From Bog-473 sp963821755 (GTDB lineage: Bacteria; Actinomycetota; Acidimicrobiia; Acidimicrobiales; RAAP-2), in assembly GCA_963821755.1 (NCBI GenBank), contig CAWGEX010000003.1, positions 1,364,001 through 1,428,000 of the forward strand: 64,000 bases of DNA, read 5' to 3'. Shown here in pieces: positions 18,116-25,744 of this stretch (positions within the stretch are counted from its first letter, which is position 1; the number at the start of each line of letters is the position of its first letter). A model generated the notes under the pieces. The model made no database searches and had not been told where the DNA came from. It saw only the letters and a list, made by a program, of their open reading frames with translations. A program made the position numbers and the translations under genes.

Positions 18116-18365
18116 AGTCCGCCGGTCGTAGGCTCTGCCCTCCGACGCCGGCGACCGGTACTCAAAGCCACCGGCGACCGCGCACCACTCTGACGACGAC
18201 GGTCCCACCGGTGAGTGGGCCCTGGCTCGAAGGCGCGAATCTGGGTGGTGACTGGGCCGCAACCGAACGTACGCTTGGAAGGGGCCCCAAGACGGGTTGG
18301 GGCGCAGCGGGGGCGGGCCGCGCCATTACGATGAAACGTCGCGTCACGATTCGAGAAGGAGAAGG

Positions 18366-19874
18366 ATGACAATCGATGTGGCCGAACTCCTTCGAGCGCG
18401 GCACGGTGAGAACTTCGCACTGCATGACCAGCACCTCAACAGCGAGCTCGCGGGAGTCCTCAAGACGATTGGCTTCGATCGCTTCTACGTGCGGGGCGAA
18501 GGGTCCTACCTTTTCGATGCTGAGGGCGACCGGTATCTCGATTTCCTGTCCGGATTCGGCGTCTATGCACTCGGACGGAGCCACGCCGCCATCAAGGCCG
18601 CACTCCATCAAGCGATCGACCTCGATCTGCCGAACATGGTGCAGATGGATTGCGCCCTCTTGCCCGGACTTTTGGCCGAGCAACTGGTGGCGCGATGCGG
18701 GGGCGACATCAATCGGGTGTTCTTCTGCAACTCAGGGGCCGAGGCCATTGAATCGGCCATCAAATTTTCCCGACAGGCAACCGGTCGACCGAGGATTCTC
18801 TTCGCCGATCATGCCTTTCACGGGTTGAGCACGGGGGCACTTTCGCTCAATGGTGGTGCCGAGTTCCGGGAGGGCTTTGGCGCATTGCTCCCCGGCACCA
18901 GTGCCGTCCCCTTCGGGAATATCTCTGCACTGCGCCAGGAGCTGCAAAAGGGGGACGTAGCCGCGTTTATCGTCGAACCCATTCAAGGGAAGGGCGTCTA
19001 CATGGCCCCGGCGGAGTACTGGCGAGAGGCCCAGGAACTCTGCCGCAAGCACAAAACGCTGCTGGTGCTCGACGAGGTGCAGACGGGTCTCGGGCGGACC
19101 GGCAAGTTCTTCTGTTTCGAGCACTGGGGTCTCACCCCCGACATCATCACCGTTTCCAAGGCGCTATCGGGCGGATATATCCCGCTCGGAGCGATGCTCA
19201 CCTCGGACCGAGTCTTCTCATCGGTGTACAGCTCCCTCGAAAAGGCCTTGAAGCACTCGACCACGTTCGGCCGGAATCAGTTGGCCATGGTGGCCGGCCT
19301 GGCCACTCTGGCCGCCTTCGACGATGAAGACATCGTCGAGCGGGCGCGTCGCACTGGTCTGGCCTTCGAAGCGGCCCTGACCCCGCTGGTTGAGCGATAC
19401 GAGATGTTCCACGAGGTGCGGGGGAAGGGCCTCATGATCGGACTGCAGTTCGGTCCCCCGCAATCAAAAACACTACGGCGGCGGTTCAATGCGCTCGAGC
19501 GGCTTCGCCCCGCCATTTTCTCCCAGATGATGGTGGTGCCCCTCTTCCATCGCCATCGGATCCTCACCCAAGTGGCGGCCGACAACGTCAACATCATCAA
19601 ACTCCTCCCTCCTCTCATTTGTGGCCAGGAAGAGATCGACTATTTCGTCGGCGCGCTGGACGATGTTCTGCAGGACGCGCACAGTGGCTCGGGGCTCCTC
19701 CTCGAGTTCGGCCGCACCATGGCCCGAGGCACCCTTCGAAGGACCGGAAAGGCGCGACCCGGAGCCCCCTATGTGCCCCCTTCAGCCAACGGCAATGGCA
19801 ACGGCAGTGGGTCCCCACCACGGCCGCCGGTCGGTCCGGGCCGACAGCGGTCCACCGCGAACGTGAACCCGTGA
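18366..19874 (+). CDS. hpnO: Class III aminotransferase, HpnO-like (hopanoid side chain)
   Basis: 502 residues, PLP-dependent fold type I. The Schiff-base lysine is K265 in TVSKALSGGY; upstream are the FFCNSGAEAIESAIKF phosphate-binding turn, the AFHGLSTGALSLNG loop and LLVLDEVQTGLGRTG with the PLP-pyridine Asp. The N-terminus LLRARHGENF...VLKTIGFDRFYVRGEG is characteristic of HpnO, which aminates ribosylhopane to aminobacteriohopanetriol. The gene overlaps an HpnA-like epimerase, supporting that role. Purine-rich GAGAAGGAGAAGG precedes the ATG. The last 50 residues are a low-complexity Pro/Gly/Asn tail. A generic ornithine/GABA-type aminotransferase is the alternative. Confidence 0.78.
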   Translation: MTIDVAELLRARHGENFALHDQHLNSELAGVLKTIGFDRFYVRGEGSYLFDAEGDRYLDFLSGFGVYALGRSHAAIKAALHQAIDLDLPNMVQMDCALLPGLLAEQLVARCGGDINRVFFCNSGAEAIESAIKFSRQATGRPRILFADHAFHGLSTGALSLNGGAEFREGFGALLPGTSAVPFGNISALRQELQKGDVAAFIVEPIQGKGVYMAPAEYWREAQELCRKHKTLLVLDEVQTGLGRTGKFFCFEHWGLTPDIITVSKALSGGYIPLGAMLTSDRVFSSVYSSLEKALKHSTTFGRNQLAMVAGLATLAAFDDEDIVERARRTGLAFEAALTPLVERYEMFHEVRGKGLMIGLQFGPPQSKTLRRRFNALERLRPAIFSQMMVVPLFHRHRILTQVAADNVNIIKLLPPLICGQEEIDYFVGALDDVLQDAHSGSGLLLEFGRTMARGTLRRTGKARPGAPYVPPSANGNGNGSGSPPRPPVGPGRQRSTANVNP

Positions 19875-20965
19875 ACGGTGACTCGATGAGTGGAGAAGGA
19901 CGGGGCACGGGTGTGGCGATCGCATCGGGCGATCGGGCGGTCGTGACGGGGGCGGCCGGCTTCATTGGTTCGGCCGTCGTCCGGGCTCTCCTGTTGCGAG
20001 GAGTGCGGGTGGTAGCGCTGATCGAGCCCGGGGGCGACGACCAGAACCTGAACGGTCTGGACGTCGAACGCGTCACCGTCGATGTGCGCGACCGCGATGC
20101 CATTGCGGATGCCTGCCGCAAGGCACGGTTCATCTTCCATCTGGCCGCCATGTACCGATTCTGGGCTCCCCGCCCCAAGGACTTCTACGACGTCAACGTC
20201 GGTGGTGTGCTCAACGTGCTCGACGCTGCACACCGGAACGATTGTGAGCGAGTGATCTACACCAGCACCGTGGGTGTGCTCGGCCTCGATGGCGCCGCTC
20301 ACGGCGAAGCGGCTGATGAGACCTGCTACGCGGACGTCGCCCATCTCTTCGGGCTTTACAAGAGGACGAAGTACGTCGCAGAGCACGAGGTGCTTCGCGC
20401 CGCAGCCCAGGGAGTGCCGGTCTCCTTGGTGCTCCCCACCTTCCCGATTGGTCCGGGCGATATCAGGCCGACACCAACCGGTAAACTCGTACTCGATTTC
20501 CTCAATGGACGGATTCCGGCGTACGTCGACACCACACTCAACGTGGTCCACGTGGACGACCTGGCTACGGGGCACCTCCTGGCCCTCGAACACGGTTCCG
20601 TCGGCCGGAGTTACATCGTCGGAGGAGAAAATATGGGGATGGGATCCTTCCTCGGCGCGCTGGCCGAAGCCACCAACCTGCCGGCACCCAAATGGCAGGT
20701 GCCGCGGTCCGTGGCACTGAGCGTCGGCGCCCTCTCGCAACTGGTGGAGGGGCGGATGCTCAAACGGGAGCCCTTTGCCGCCCTTGAAGCGGCTCGCATG
20801 TCGACCACGAACATGATGTTCGATGACAAAAGAGCGCGCCACGAGCTGGGCTACTCCTCGCGGCCGGCGTCCGAGGCCATGGTTGACTCGGCTCGATGGT
20901 TCGCTGACAACGGGTACGTGACCCCGAAACGCCTGCGCCGCATGAAGTTCGGCGCGGTCGGCTGA
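19871..20965 (+). CDS. hpnA: Hopanoid-associated NAD-dependent sugar epimerase, HpnA-like
   Basis: About 364 residues, extended short-chain dehydrogenase. NAD-binding TGAAGFIGSAVVRAL, then FHLAAMYRFWAPRP, YTSTVGVLGLDG, the catalytic Y-x3-K in GLYKRTKYVAEHE, and IRPTPTGKLVLDF followed by DTTLNVVHVDDLATGHLLAL, the signature stretch of the HpnA subfamily. The role is a nucleoside-diphosphate-sugar or hopanoid side-chain modification; its reaction is not firmly established. The GTG at 19871 overlaps the hpnO stop (GTGA); ATG 19886 is another possible start. Confidence 0.82.
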   Translation: MNGDSMSGEGRGTGVAIASGDRAVVTGAAGFIGSAVVRALLLRGVRVVALIEPGGDDQNLNGLDVERVTVDVRDRDAIADACRKARFIFHLAAMYRFWAPRPKDFYDVNVGGVLNVLDAAHRNDCERVIYTSTVGVLGLDGAAHGEAADETCYADVAHLFGLYKRTKYVAEHEVLRAAAQGVPVSLVLPTFPIGPGDIRPTPTGKLVLDFLNGRIPAYVDTTLNVVHVDDLATGHLLALEHGSVGRSYIVGGENMGMGSFLGALAEATNLPAPKWQVPRSVALSVGALSQLVEGRMLKREPFAALEAARMSTTNMMFDDKRARHELGYSSRPASEAMVDSARWFADNGYVTPKRLRRMKFGAVG

Positions 20966-21120
20966 GACTCCCTCACGATCGTGTTCGTATCACGAGCCCA
21001 AGATCGGGGGATGTGAGTTCGACTCATAGCTCTCGCCGTCGTTGAGGCGGTCTACAGGCGGGTTTTCCAACTTTCGTGGCCAGGCTGTTGCCTTCGGGCC
21101 CGGACAGGCTGATTGATCGT

Positions 21121-22782
21121 TTATGGCGAGTTGACGATGGCCGTCGGGGCGCTGGCCACGTCGGCCGGCCCGGGCAGGGTCTGGCTGATCCAATTACTCG
21201 TCGGCGCCCACCAGTCGTTGCCCATCTGTCCGCTCGGGGTCTGAAAGAACACGTTCATCAACGAAGGCGAGTTCACTATGGCCGTGGGGCCGCCGGCGAC
21301 ATTGGTCGGACCGGGCAGGGTCTGGCTAACCCAGCCAGCACTCGCAGCCCACCAGTCGTTGCCCATCTGTCCGCCCGGGGTCTGGAAGAACACGTTCATC
21401 AACGAAAACGAATTGGCGATGGCCGTCGGGGCACTGTTGACATTGGTCGGCCCGGGCAACGTCTGACTGATCCAACCACCCGTGAGAGCCCATCTGTCGT
21501 TGGCCATCTGTCCACTGCTGGTCTTGTAGTACACGTTCATCGACGAAGGCGAAATGACGAAGGCCGTCGGAGTGCCATTGACGTTGGCCGACCCGGGCAA
21601 GGTCTGGCTGATCCAATTGCTCGTCGGCGCCCACCAGTCGTTGCCCATCTGTCCGGTCGTGGTCTGGAAGAACACGTTCATCAGCGAGGGCGAATTGGCG
21701 ATTGCTGTGGGAGCGCCAGCCACGTTGGCCGACCCGGGCAAGGTCTGGCTGATCCAATTGCTCGTCGGCGCCCACCAGTCGTTGCCCATCTGTCCGGTCG
21801 TGGTCTGGAAGAACACGTTCATCAGCGAGGGCGAATTGGCGATGGCCGTCGGGGCACTGGCCACGTCGGCCGGGCCGGGCAGGGTCTGACTGATCCAACC
21901 ACTGGTCGGTGTCCACCAGTCATTGCCCATCTGTCCGCTCGTGGTCTGGAAGAACACGTTCATCAGCGAGGGCGAATTGACGATGGCCGTCGGGGCACTG
22001 GCCACGTCGGCCGGCCCGGGCAGGGTCTGACTGACCCAACCACTGGTCGGTGTCCACCAGTCGTTGCCGACCTGTCCGGTTGGGGTCCGGAAGAACACGT
22101 TCATCAACGATGACGGTGCGGAGGGACCGGCGACCATGTTGTTGTACTGGTAACCCCAGAACCCCTGGGACATGAAGTAATTCACGGAGATCGTCGTGTA
22201 TTGGGCCGCCGTGCCAGGGCTCGACTCTTCATACACATTGGCGATCGACCCCGGACTGGCCCAACTGGCAAACAAGACGACGTGCGTGGTCGTCAGGTCC
22301 ACGATGTCACCAGGCTGAAGTGCCTCCAGGCTCGCCAGTTCCGTGCCGCCCGTGACCGTGGCAACTTCTGGAAGGGTCTCGGTAGTTAAGCCGTAGTTGT
22401 TCGCACTCCCGGTATTGAGACCCAAGGCCATCGACACGTACCCCGAGCAATCCTGCCGGTAGGTGCCATTGCCGTCGGTCCAGTAGTTGGTCTGGCTGTA
22501 TGGAACACCCTCATTGACCCAACTTTGGGCGCGGGCGAGAATGGTGGACGGCGCAATGGCGGGACCGTACAGAGTGCCACTTACCCGAGGACCGGGCGCG
22601 TTCTGTTGGCCAGCGGCCTGGAGTTCGGCCGCCGTCGCGGTGGTTGGGTTGGGAACAGATGGGGAGAACGGTGTGCTGTGCGCGCTCGTTGCCGCCGGGC
22701 TGGCCGATGCCGGTACGAAGACACCCAGCAGAATGAGGGCAACGGCCGGGGCGAAAACCCTTATGACATGCCACGGTCTCAT
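21121..22782 (-). CDS. Secreted NlpC/P60-like hydrolase with seven 47-residue lectin-like repeats
   Basis: 553 residues. A signal peptide (VIRVFAPAVALILLGVFVPA) is followed by an NlpC/P60-type domain: TYRQDCSGYVSMALG with the presumed nucleophile C112, and DIVDLTTTHVVLFASW with the His. Such domains cleave cell-wall peptide or amide bonds. From about residue 225 there are seven repeats of exactly 47 residues built on SLMNVFFQT...GQMGNDWW ... W(I/V)SQTLPG, ending at the stop. Seven such W-rich units suggest a seven-bladed, PLL-type sugar-binding propeller (inference). The start is ATG 22782; the longer frame upstream has no signal peptide character. Confidence 0.8.
   Translation of the reverse strand: MRPWHVIRVFAPAVALILLGVFVPASASPAATSAHSTPFSPSVPNPTTATAAELQAAGQQNAPGPRVSGTLYGPAIAPSTILARAQSWVNEGVPYSQTNYWTDGNGTYRQDCSGYVSMALGLNTGSANNYGLTTETLPEVATVTGGTELASLEALQPGDIVDLTTTHVVLFASWASPGSIANVYEESSPGTAAQYTTISVNYFMSQGFWGYQYNNMVAGPSAPSSLMNVFFRTPTGQVGNDWWTPTSGWVSQTLPGPADVASAPTAIVNSPSLMNVFFQTTSGQMGNDWWTPTSGWISQTLPGPADVASAPTAIANSPSLMNVFFQTTTGQMGNDWWAPTSNWISQTLPGSANVAGAPTAIANSPSLMNVFFQTTTGQMGNDWWAPTSNWISQTLPGSANVNGTPTAFVISPSSMNVYYKTSSGQMANDRWALTGGWISQTLPGPTNVNSAPTAIANSFSLMNVFFQTPGGQMGNDWWAASAGWVSQTLPGPTNVAGGPTAIVNSPSLMNVFFQTPSGQMGNDWWAPTSNWISQTLPGPADVASAPTAIVNSP
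21124..22110. repeat. Seven tandem 141-bp units inside the NlpC/P60-lectin gene
   Basis: The units repeat at exactly 141 bp, for example the GATGGCCGTC-like starts at 21700 (variant), 21841 and 21982. Several neighbours are nearly identical at DNA level, so recent duplication or recombination between units is likely. The period is a multiple of three and keeps the frame. Confidence 0.85.
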
Positions 22783-23333
22783 TCTCGTGAAGCCACCACA
22801 AAGATGGCGCCACAACTCCGCGAGATGGATGGCTGAGGCAACCTTCCGGTGGCTCCTGCTCGACCATCCGAACGGTCGGCCTCTTGCACCATCTCCCTCA
22901 CCGGGCCGCCCTGGGCCGTTGGCGAGCCGGGCGGGCACACACTCCGCGGGGATTCGAGACCTCGTGAACGAACACTGCCATCACTTCGATTCCCTCCCTC
23001 GTCCCTTGACCCCCGCCCGGGCGCGACGCTGCGCCGATAGGCGCGAACGCAACCCGGACTAGGTCGTCCACCTGCATCATGGGAGCCCCATGGTGCAGGT
23101 CCGGGGCATTCAGGTTGCATCCCGGTTGCCGTTCACCCGGCCTCCAGGCTGACCGACAGGGCGAAGATCACCCAAGGATGCACACCGTGCGCCTTCGCAA
23201 GGATTGCGATACCCCGGCCGGGACTGGTCGGCGAACGAGACCTGTCCACTCCCAACTTCCGTTGTTTCCACCTGCCCCGGACGCCCCTGATTCGGCGGCG
23301 GCAAGAAGTCCGCCATGAGGCAGACTGACGTCG
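22783..23333. other. 551-bp stretch without a recognisable gene
   Basis: No family-like reading frame was found on either strand. One inverted repeat, gcatcatggg ag ccccatggtgc (near 23075-23097), could form a hairpin but has no T-run. The stretch would carry the promoters of the two divergent flanking genes. Confidence 0.5.
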
Positions 23334-23900
23334 GTGCGCGATTCGGTTGCGGTTGTCCACAGGTTGGTGGCTCGAATTTCTCCCGTGGACGCCCTAGAGG
23401 CCGAACACCTTTCCGACACGTTGCGGTGGCTTGAAAGTACCGATGACGTGTTCCGACGATCGAAGCCAGCACTTCCGCCTCGACATTTGGTCTCGTATGT
23501 CGTCGTGCTGGATCGATACAACTATGACGTTTTGCTTGTTGACCACGTTCTTTCTGGACTGAAGCTTCCACCTGGTGGGCACGTGGAGCCCGACGAGCAT
23601 CCGGCCGCGGCCGCTCGGCGGGAGTGTCGCGAAGAACTTGGAATCGAAGCGAACTTCGCTGACCGGCGCGAACAACCATGGTTCGTGACCGTCACCACAA
23701 CCATTGGGCCTGATGCGGGCCACACCGATGTCAGTTTGTGGTTCGTGTGTGAAGGAGAGAGAGATATGAGAATGACTATCGATGAGGTCGAGTTCCGAGG
23801 TGCTCGCTGGTGGTCATTCGATGAAGTCGTGGCGGCGAGCGGGGAGGAATTCGATCCGCACTTCCGGAGATTCATGAGGAAGGTGGCCGCTGTAGGGTGA
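23334..23900 (+). CDS. NUDIX hydrolase
   Basis: 188 residues. The Nudix box is complete: G-HVEPD-E-HPAAAAR-RECREELGI fits GX5EX7REUXEEXGU, which binds the metal and catalyses pyrophosphate hydrolysis of nucleoside diphosphate derivatives. The flanking order (VVLDRYNYDVLLVDH before, DVSLWFVCEGE and EVEFRGARWWSFDEV after) is that of MutT-like proteins. An N-terminal extension of about 50 residues precedes the fold. Substrate unknown. GTG start. Confidence 0.9.
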   Translation: MRDSVAVVHRLVARISPVDALEAEHLSDTLRWLESTDDVFRRSKPALPPRHLVSYVVVLDRYNYDVLLVDHVLSGLKLPPGGHVEPDEHPAAAARRECREELGIEANFADRREQPWFVTVTTTIGPDAGHTDVSLWFVCEGERDMRMTIDEVEFRGARWWSFDEVVAASGEEFDPHFRRFMRKVAAVG

Positions 23901-24126
23901 CTCGGCCAAGATCGGCCCTCTGGAGCACAGAGCAGATCGGATTCGGCTCCCATCGGATCGGGGGAACTGCAAGCGCCGTGAAGCCCGCCATCTGGAACGC
24001 GGACGGTGCGGCGAGCACAACTTTGTGCATACCCAGCTGTACCCACCCCTTTGACGACGAACCGAGGTCGGCCCCATCGCTGGTCGGGGCGCATGGCTCG
24101 ATAGCATGCCGCTGGGTGGACGGATC

Positions 24127-24482
24127 ATGAACGAGGAGCAAAGCATGGAGATCGCAAGGGCCAGAGAGCTACTTCGCACCGATCGGGTCCGCACGGAACG
24201 ACTGCTGGAGGAGATGGCTGGGAATCGCCGGGATGACCGGACCGCGGCCAATCAGTCGGGGGACATGTTCGATTCAGCGGAACCGCTGACGGGCCAAGGT
24301 ACCGATGATTCCGTGGTTGTTGAACTACAAGAGCATTTGGCTGCAATCGATCGTGCGGAGACGCGCTCGACGCCGGCCGCTACGGCTACTCGGTTCGAAG
24401 CGGTCTGCCCATTCCCGACGATCGTCTTGAGGCCGATCCCGCCGCTGAACTGACCGTCGAGGAGGCTCGTCAAGCGGATTGA
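24127..24482 (+). pseudogene. TraR/DksA-like regulator without zinc cysteines, broken by one missing base
   Basis: Frame 1 starts at ATG 24127 (MNEEQSMEIARARELLRTDR) and gives the coiled-coil part up to LQEHLAAIDRAE at about 24360. The family continuation, ALDAGRYGYSVRSGLPIPDD then RLEADPAAELTVEEARQAD and a stop at 24480-24482, is in frame 3. Restoring one base after 24360 gives a 118-residue protein. Family members bind in the secondary channel of RNA polymerase. The usual CxxC pair is replaced by YSVRS, as in some actinobacterial relatives. As written, the frame-1 product would end at 24453 with an unrelated tail. Confidence 0.68.
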
Positions 24483-24658
24483 ATGGGTGGACACCGGCCT
24501 GCTCATCCTGCTCCAACCGCTTGTCTTCGCCCGTGTCGGGCACGACGAAGCAAAGCTCAGCAGAGGAAGGGCACCTGGACAACGTCTCGGCGAGTCGTTG
24601 GGCTGACGCAGAGGGCCGGTGCGCATGCACGTTGGGCCGATCTGCCCGCTAGCTCATT

Positions 24659-25177
24659 TCAGGCGACGGCGTCGCTCCGACGTGGCAGGACCCAGCCCGG
24701 ACGCGGGAAGTGGCAGGTGTAGCCGTTCGGGTAGTGCTCCAGGTAGTCCTGGTGCTCAGGCTCGGCCTCCCAGAAAGGCCCCGCCTCGGTGACCTCGGTG
24801 ACGACCTTGCCGGGCCACAGTCCGGAGGCCTCGACGTCGGCGATGGTGTCCTCGGCGACCCGTCGCTGCTCGTCGTCGACGTAGAAGATGGCCGATCGAT
24901 AGCTCATGCCCACGTCGTTCCCCTGGCGGTTGAGGGTCGTCGGGTCATGGATCTGGAAGAAGAACTCGAGGATCTCTCGGTAAGAGGTGCGCTCGGGGTC
25001 AAAGGTGATCTCGATCGCCTCGGCGTGGGTGCCGTGGTTTCGATAGGTGGCGTTCGCCACGTCGCCGCCGGTGTAGCCGACCCGGGTCGAGAGCACGCCC
25101 GGGCGCTTGCGGATCAGGTCCTGCATCCCCCAAAAACAGCCTCCGGCCAGGATCGCCTTCTCCGTGGTGCCGCTCAT
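24659..25177 (-). CDS. msrA: Peptide-methionine (S)-S-oxide reductase MsrA
   Basis: 172 residues. The catalytic motif GGCFWG (Cys14) opens the domain, followed by GVLSTRVGYTGGDVANATYR, HAEAIEITFDPERTSYREIL, FFQIHDPTTLNRQGNDVGMSYRSAIF and the C-terminal EHQDYLEHYPNGY, the complete MsrA pattern. It reduces the S-epimer of methionine sulfoxide in oxidised proteins, using thioredoxin. ATG 25177 has a strong AAGGAGGT 6 nt upstream; the longer frame upstream lacks family similarity. It stands alone. Confidence 0.95.
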   Translation of the reverse strand: MSGTTEKAILAGGCFWGMQDLIRKRPGVLSTRVGYTGGDVANATYRNHGTHAEAIEITFDPERTSYREILEFFFQIHDPTTLNRQGNDVGMSYRSAIFYVDDEQRRVAEDTIADVEASGLWPGKVVTEVTEAGPFWEAEPEHQDYLEHYPNGYTCHFPRPGWVLPRRSDAVA

Positions 25178-25422
25178 TGGGCCACCTCCTCCTTCGTTTC
25201 GGGTCTTTGAAGAGTTCCGGTACCGACAGTTTATCCGTTGGAGCTTCGAGGTCTTTCGTCTGTGCGAAGGCGGAGGCCCCCAAAAAAGCCGCGGTCTCGA
25301 CCTGCTCGGACTCGCTTTCGGGGGCTTTGCAAATAACTGTGCGTGACCGCTGCCTTTGTGGATCACTTCGGGCGCAACGATATGGCAACCCACATTCGAC
25401 CTAACTGCTACTGCCGGTATTT

Positions 25423-25731
25423 ATGGTCACCGTGATGACGATCCCCGCCCAGACAGAACAGAAGGTCCATCCGCGCTACCAAGGCCGCGACCGCCTGCTC
25501 CACATCGTCGTGGTCGCGGCACTGGCGTGGGGTACGGCGTACCTGGTGTGGCGGGCGATGGACACCGAACCGGGTGCGCAGCCGGTGATGTTCGCCGTCC
25601 TCTACGCGTGCGAGGTGTTCGGTCTGGCCGCACTGGCGTCGTTCGCCTTTCTGGCATGGCGGATTCCCTCGCCCGACGCGTCCGGAGATCGGGTGGCGAC
25701 CGACCGTCGACGTCTTCGTCTGCACGTATGA
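25423..25731 (+). CDS. N-terminal membrane part of the PilZ glycosyltransferase, separated by a frameshift
   Basis: Two hydrophobic stretches (LLHIVVVAALAWGTAYLVW and VMFAVLYACEVFGLAALASF) end in FLAWRIPSP. In the annotated frame the next residues are out of character and a stop follows. Dropping one C of the CCC near 25672 continues as TRPEIGWRPTVDVFVCTYDE, the conserved opening of a family-2 glycosyltransferase, which joins the next entry. The whole gene would be 25423-27367 and encode about 647 residues. Confidence 0.6.
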   Translation: MVTVMTIPAQTEQKVHPRYQGRDRLLHIVVVAALAWGTAYLVWRAMDTEPGAQPVMFAVLYACEVFGLAALASFAFLAWRIPSPDASGDRVATDRRRLRLHV

Positions 25732-25744
25732 CGAGGGTCTGGAC

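Noticed and set aside
21121..22110. Regular repeats that might be mistaken for a CRISPR array
   Set aside because: The units are 141 bp, contiguous, without spacers, and in frame within a secreted protein gene.
25178..25422. gcccccaaa ... tttcgggggc inverted repeat as a riboswitch or terminator
   Set aside because: The arms are about 9 bp with a mismatch and a long loop, no T-run follows on either strand at a useful distance, and no riboswitch core was recognised.
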